A stretch of DNA of 64,000 nucleotides, from assembly GCA_028023455.1 (NCBI GenBank), contig JAQFVV010012498.1, positions 1,118,001 to 1,182,000 of the forward strand, given 5' to 3'. Origin of the DNA: Epiperipatus broadwayi (Eukaryota; Onychophora; Udeonychophora; Euonychophora; Peripatidae). Of this stretch, positions 59,138-64,000 are shown piece by piece. A model generated the notes under the pieces. That model was not told the DNA's origin. It made no database searches and was given only the letters and a program-made list of their open reading frames with translations. The translations under genes were made by a program, and so were the position numbers. Positions within the stretch are counted from its first letter, which is position 1; every line of letters starts with the position of its first letter.

Positions 59138-60122
59138 ATGGCACAGAATAGAGTTTTTCCAAGTAGTTGGAGTAATACAAGAGTAAGGTTATTATTTAAA
59201 AGAAAGGGTAAGGATCATAGAAAGTTGAATAATTATAGACCGATAGCGGTAACATCAGTTTTATATAAAGTTTTCTCGTATATGGTGGCTAGTAAAGCTG
59301 TAAAATGGATGGAAGGGAATAATGTAGTGGGGGAAATGCAAAGAGGTTTTAGATTAGATAAGCTTATAGGACATAGTTTATTTGTAGTTACATAACTTAT
59401 GAATATAAGAAGGAATGCAGGTAAACAGTTATATATGAGTTTTATAGATATAGAGAAGGTATATGATAGAGTAAATAGAAATAGATTATGGATAAGTTTA
59501 GCAAATTTGGGAATGGATGAAGCTTTAATAGATATTATTAAGAAATTATATGAAAATAATTATTATATATATCAATTAGAGAATATAGAATCAATTAAAG
59601 TTAAAAATGGTGTGGGACTAAGGCAAGGATGTCCTATGTCACCTATTTTATTTGTGTTGTATTTGAGTGAAATGGAAAAAGCAATAGAAAGATTAGGAAG
59701 AGGGATAGAGATACCATTAATAGATAATAAGAAAGTATATATTTTGTCAGGTCTTTTTTTTTGCGGATGATATATTTTTGTGTGCAGAAAAAAGAGAAGA
59801 CATGGAAGCTATGTTGAGGACATGTGCAAGGATGGGTAAAGAAATGGGGATTAAATTTAGTGAAGAAAAATCAAATATAATAATGGTTAATACTGGGGAA
59901 AGAGAAGATGTAGAATTTTTATTGGGAGGTATTAAGTTAAGTGTGGTGAATAGATATAGTTATTTGGGAATTATTTTAAGTAATCAGAAAAATTATTTGG
60001 ATGAATGGGAGAAAAAATTGATAAATGAAGCAAAAAAAAAGAAAAAAAGAAAGGGATTGATAAAGAAATTAACAGTGTTTTTATATAATAAATATGATGT
60101 AGCTAGAATTATATGGAAATGA
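59138..60122 (+). pseudogene. LINE-A copy 3, reverse transcriptase
   Basis: Pieces 59138-59395, 59399-59770 and 59778-60122. RT boxes: 'LNNYRPIAVTSVLYKVFSYM', motif A 'SFIDIEKVYDRVN', motif B 'GLRQGCPMSPILF', then after the T-run the catalytic box read as F-A-D-D in the shifted frame (59758-59772), followed by 'EREDVEFLLGGIKLS'. The first two pieces are in one frame with a single TAA, so they were one ORF. Confidence 0.86.
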
Positions 60123-60994
60123 GTTGCAGTAGCAGGGTTAACATATGGTAATGATGCATTATATGTTAGTAAAAAGATATAAGATTACTTAGAAAAAGCT
60201 CAAAGGGAAGTAGAAAGACATGCATTGGATGCAGAAATATGGACAGCAAGGGAGGCAATTCAAGGAGAAATGGGATGGTCAAGTTTTCATATGAAAGATG
60301 CAAAAAGTAAAATGAAAATGTTTGGTAGATTGCAGTTTATGGATAATAAAAAATAGCTAAAATAGTATTTAATTGGGTTATGAGTAACGGGCAGGTAACA
60401 TGATGGGTGAGAAAGGTAATGTGGTATGCAAAAGATTTGGATAAAGAATTTATATCAGTATATTTGTACAAAAGATGGGATGATTGTGTTAAGAGGATTG
60501 TTGAGTGTTATAGTAGTAAGGAATGGGATAAAAGAATAAATTTATTAATAAAGACTAGGGAGTTAGAGAGATGGAGAAATAGTATGGAGAGTAAAAAGAG
60601 TTTAAATATATATAGAAATAAACAGAATATTAGGTGTGAGTTAATATATGATAATAGTAAGGAAAGTAGTTTATTGTTTAAGGCTCGAACGGGATCTTTA
60701 GCTACAAGAGAATATACATGTAAATGGAAAAATATGGGTGATTTATTTTGTAAATTATGTAAGGAAGGAATAGAAAATATTAGGCATTTGTTAATTGAAT
60801 GTAAATGCTTGAAAACAGAAAGGGTACATATAATGAAGTTATGGAAGAATAAATATGAAAAAAGTGATTATACAGAAAGTGAATTATTGGTTTTTATGCT
60901 AGGTTTGGGAAAAGATAAGGGGGATTTAGATATAAAGGTTATAGAGTTGACAAAGATTATGTTGTGGAAATGGGATAGAGCAGATTATGGGTAA
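60123..60994 (+). pseudogene. LINE-A copy 3, C-terminal region with zinc-knuckle
   Basis: 60123-60405 is broken by several stops but carries the 'GEMGWSSFHMKD' and 'MFGRLQFMD' segments. 60407-60994 (195 codons) is open and includes 'CKLCKEGIENIRHLLIECKC', the CCHC knuckle, at about residues 122-141. The end differs from copy 2 through a late frameshift ('GDLDIKVIEL'). Confidence 0.84.
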
Positions 60995-63297
60995 ATTTAG
61001 AATGAGGAATGTAAAATAAAGTGGCTAACAGGTTTATCTGGGCATAATTTTGCTGAGATATTCTTGACTTCGTTTAAGGAGAAGCCATAATACATCATAT
61101 CACATGGAAAAATTTATTTACTGTGATCAGAATGGATGATGATGATGGTTTGCGCTGACTAAACTCAGGGAGAAAAAAGAGATCTTAAAATTGTTTAGAC
61201 AATTGAGACACAAAAGCACTAAGACAAACATCAGCCAAATTAAGTTTAAACAAATTTTAAAAATTTTATTAAGAGAAGACTTATAAGAAAAGTTTCTAAT
61301 TTAACAAATAGGATTAGCTCAGGCGTGTGCCAGAAAGACTAAACGCAATGCTCTGGCAGACCTACTGATCTTCTAATAACAAATTATAAAGGGAGAAAGC
61401 AATTTCATTCAGCAGAGGATTCACCCAAGCATTGGTTTTCCCATTCAGATACTTAAACAATACGTTCTTGAAATAAATCAACGAAACCAGCACCGGCAAG
61501 CTTTTTGAGGCCCAAAAATGTGTCAGGACCACGAATGTCATATGCCGGTAAAAGCTGCACATATTATTACATTTAATATAAAGATGATTGATTTACCTCA
61601 AGAACAATCGAAAAATATGATTTAAAATGAAAGGAAAACAAACAATTAAAATTGGTGAATCCCCAACCAAAGGATAGGTGAAAAACTACTCTAAGCACAT
61701 AATTAAAGGTCTCAATAGGAGACAAGTAAATCATTAGAAAACCAGTTATGTCAGCCCCAGCAATTAATGAAAATGAATTACAAATAATTATAATTAAGAA
61801 ATAAATTTATGACACAAGTTCTGAGTACATGCTCTGATAAATTTAAAGCTACACGTAAATACAAAATAAATCTATCGGAGAGTCCACATGAGTATGAAAA
61901 TATTAAAGCTTTAAATACTTTAGCAGAATGAAAGTCTCACTCACCTGTAATTTACAAAGGGACAAATATTATCTTCCTGCTAGTGACTTATAAAATTACA
62001 AAGAAAAACAATTCTAGTTTCCACTTTCAGAGATATAAGAAATGAAGACACAAAATCCCCACCTGTGGAAAACTAGGCCGATAAAGTAACCAGCCAAAAG
62101 ATTTTTGGTGGTTTGCAAAAGTGCAAACACAGTATTTAAAATCAATTATTGGCTACTAAAATAATTACAGGTAAGCATTTAAAATATACATGACTGCTAA
62201 AGCATTTATAAAAAGTTAGGCATAAAAATATAAAAACTCACTCGTCACTCTCCAATAAACAAAAATTGAAAGCAAACTTGGAATCTTAAAACTAAGATTC
62301 CAAGACACACTACAAAATACAAGAAAACACAACAAATATTAAATATGAGGCTAAATATTGCTTATGAATACAGATTTATAATTAGATTGAGCGGAGATTT
62401 AATTAAAAGAAATTTACCCTGGGAAGAATAAAAGAAAATTTTCCCTTACGGTAAAGCACAGTTCGCATAGAGTGCGCATGTTTATTTTAGTCCATTTTCA
62501 GGTCCTTTGACAGTGGCAAGGTAGAGGCAGTGGGATCTTGTTTATTTTAGGTGTTCATGGCAGGATTGAAGGAGAGTTCGCAGGCATGGGCCCATCTTTT
62601 ATTTAAGTTAGCAAGATATCCTGATGATGGCAAAACTCAGAGTGGTAGATTTTGATATCATTTATACAGCAACGAAGTCTGTTAATAATTGCAAATTTTT
62701 AGCAGGAATTAAATGTCTGAACTGCTATCCAAAACGGTATAACTCTCAGCAGGTGATAATCAAAGTGTATACGGAATACTGAATCTCTCACTTTGAAACA
62801 GCTTGTTGGTCAAAAATAAATACAAAAACAACTAATGTGCCAAATTTTGTGGGGTCTTTTATACCCAGCTACATTTCCCATGAAAACCTTTCCTGTTGTC
62901 CAATTCTATGCTTAAGGCAGGGCAAATATTAATCTCCAGCTCAATCTAATCTAAGAATTCTACCCAGTGATTATTGAAATGAAAACAACAACACAAATCA
63001 AATCTCCGCTTTTAGAATGAGTTTGCAATGATTAAAACAAAAGCAACAGGAATGTAATTAGCTAGCCAGCTTGTTTTTAATCAAATTGATTTAAAAAAAA
63101 AGTAAAAACAAGCGGTATAAGAAAACTATTTTAAAAACATTAAAACAATCTATTTTAAATATAAACGAGTAGGTGTTTTAATACGCGTACTCTTTTTAAA
63201 TAAATAAAAATTTTTTTTAACATTAGATAAGATTTAGCAAAAATTAAGTTTTTAATTTTGACAGTAAAACCCTTGAATCGGATATCAATCCAATTCA

Positions 63298-64000
63298 ATA
63301 TATATATGGATATATGTTTACATGAACATCCATATGTTTCTCTATAGAATTATTTAGGGCACAAATGTAAAGATTACCTTTAATTTAGTTCACATACATT
63401 TATTGACAGTCAGTATACTTATGTCATCTTAGGTCCAGAGCATTGATATAATGATCCTACTATTTTTGATATAGATTATCATAATTTTAGCACTTCAGTA
63501 TGTAAAAACAGTTAAAATATTGATAGATGCTTTTATATTATACCCTAAGCTTGACATCAGCTAAATGATTAGTCTGATTTTATAATATACTTTTTACAAA
63601 AATCCAGTCATAAAGAATGAATGTTGATTCTTAATGATTATTACTGGTGATGCTAAACTTATTTTTAGTTTTAATACGCATTGATAAAATTAATTTATTG
63701 AATAAATATAAATAAGAAACAAATCTTTCATTGTATCTAATTTTTTTCTAATCAATATAATATATAAAAAATGATTCTGCAGGATATTAAATGGAGACTG
63801 CATATTTCCACTTGAACCTCCCCATAACATAAGTGCATAGAATAAAATACTGTACTGGTCAAAACATGTTGATCCAGATCAAACACCTAAGGAATAACAT
63901 ATAATGATGGCACACGAGAATTCATTGTATTATCCAGCCTACTAGCATAGAAGAGAAATCAATGAGACTTATTTACTAACTACATTATAACTTAACTAAC
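63298..64000. other. Unassigned sequence at the window end
   Basis: About 0.7 kb, starting with a TA tract. No coding region or element recognised. Confidence 0.5.

Larger units (their letters stand above)
59041..61102 (+). mobile_element. LINE-A copy 3, 5' truncated, inside the solo LTR
   Basis: Starts within the RT entry region ('GKARGLDRWAAEM' at about 59050-59090) and runs to the 3' end with a short CATCATATCACAT tail. The host LTR resumes within a few bases. The target duplication was not resolved. It is the second-best LINE-A copy; damage includes an in-frame TAA at 59393-59395, the nine-T frameshift before FADD at 59753-59762, a TGA for Trp at about 60120 and further stops to 60405. 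Confidence 0.87.
58993..63297 (-). repeat. Solo LTR, opposite orientation, split by LINE-A copy 3
   Basis: Read on the minus strand it starts at 63297 with TGAATTGG and ends at 58993 with CTATACA. It aligns with 56427-58322 on both sides of the LINE at about 59041-61102: 61105-63297 is the larger part and 58993-59040 the end. TA tracts flank it (58979-58992 and 63298-63307). It is more diverged from the other LTR than the LARD-like LTRs are from each other. Confidence 0.68.

Noticed and set aside
29604-63297. Envelope gene or infectious retrovirus
   Set aside because: No frame with signal peptide, fusion or transmembrane features follows any pol, so all LTR elements here are read as plain retrotransposons.

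Overview
This is repeat-rich, very AT-rich eukaryotic DNA, and I see no ordinary cellular gene in it. The contents are LINE, Penelope-like (PLE), Ty3/gypsy and Merlin-type remnants, kilobase-scale LTRs, long TA and ATT microsatellites, and reading frames broken by stops and frameshifts. These point to an animal genome, most likely an invertebrate. The gypsy integrase and gag style and the LINE C-terminus recall arthropod elements, but that is only an impression. Nearly every recognisable reading frame belongs to a mobile element.

Layout. 0.2-1.9 kb: decayed copy of a LINE family (LINE-A, +). 1.9-6.9 kb: nothing recognised. 7.0-10.5 kb: second LINE-A copy (-), split at 8672-9429 by a 758-bp fold-back element with a 16-bp target duplication and a hammerhead ribozyme (HHR) in each arm. 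12.5-14.9 kb: very old gypsy-like pol relic. 15.1-16.65 kb: truncated PLE (PLE-1, -) with inverted ends. 16.67-29.59 kb: Ty3/gypsy element (+) with decayed gag, protease, RT, RNase H and integrase; its right LTR appears to be about 5.4 kb, and only 1.2 kb of the left LTR remains. 29.60-40.61 kb: an 11-kb element (-) with two 4.1-4.2-kb LTRs, a clear PBS and PPT, and only one gag-like ORF, so it looks like a non-autonomous LARD-type element. 41.14-42.13 kb: second HHR insertion made of tandem plus inverted units, with a 15-bp target duplication. 42.34-46.63 kb: two head-to-head copies of a GIY-YIG PLE (PLE-2) forming a palindrome of about 1.7-kb arms. 47.07-47.45 kb: ISXO2/Merlin-like transposase relic. 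48.7-55.5 kb: long two-ORF LINE (LINE-B, +). 56.43-58.32 kb and 58.99-63.30 kb: two solo LTRs of one family in opposite orientation, the second carrying a third LINE-A copy.

How the parts relate. The window is a nest of insertions: HHR element into LINE-A, LARD-like element into the end of a gypsy LTR, LINE-A into a solo LTR. The LARD-like element has no pol and must depend on another element's enzymes. The HHR elements have no ORF and are probably mobilised by a PLE-type reverse transcriptase, since PLEs are known to carry minimal hammerheads. Both PLEs here show related but mutated HHR-like folds near their 3' ends. Several LTR elements are flanked on both sides by TA tracts.

The strongest candidate for something under-described is the HHR fold-back/tandem family (8.7-9.4 and 41.2-42.1 kb), followed by the giant-LTR gag-only element.
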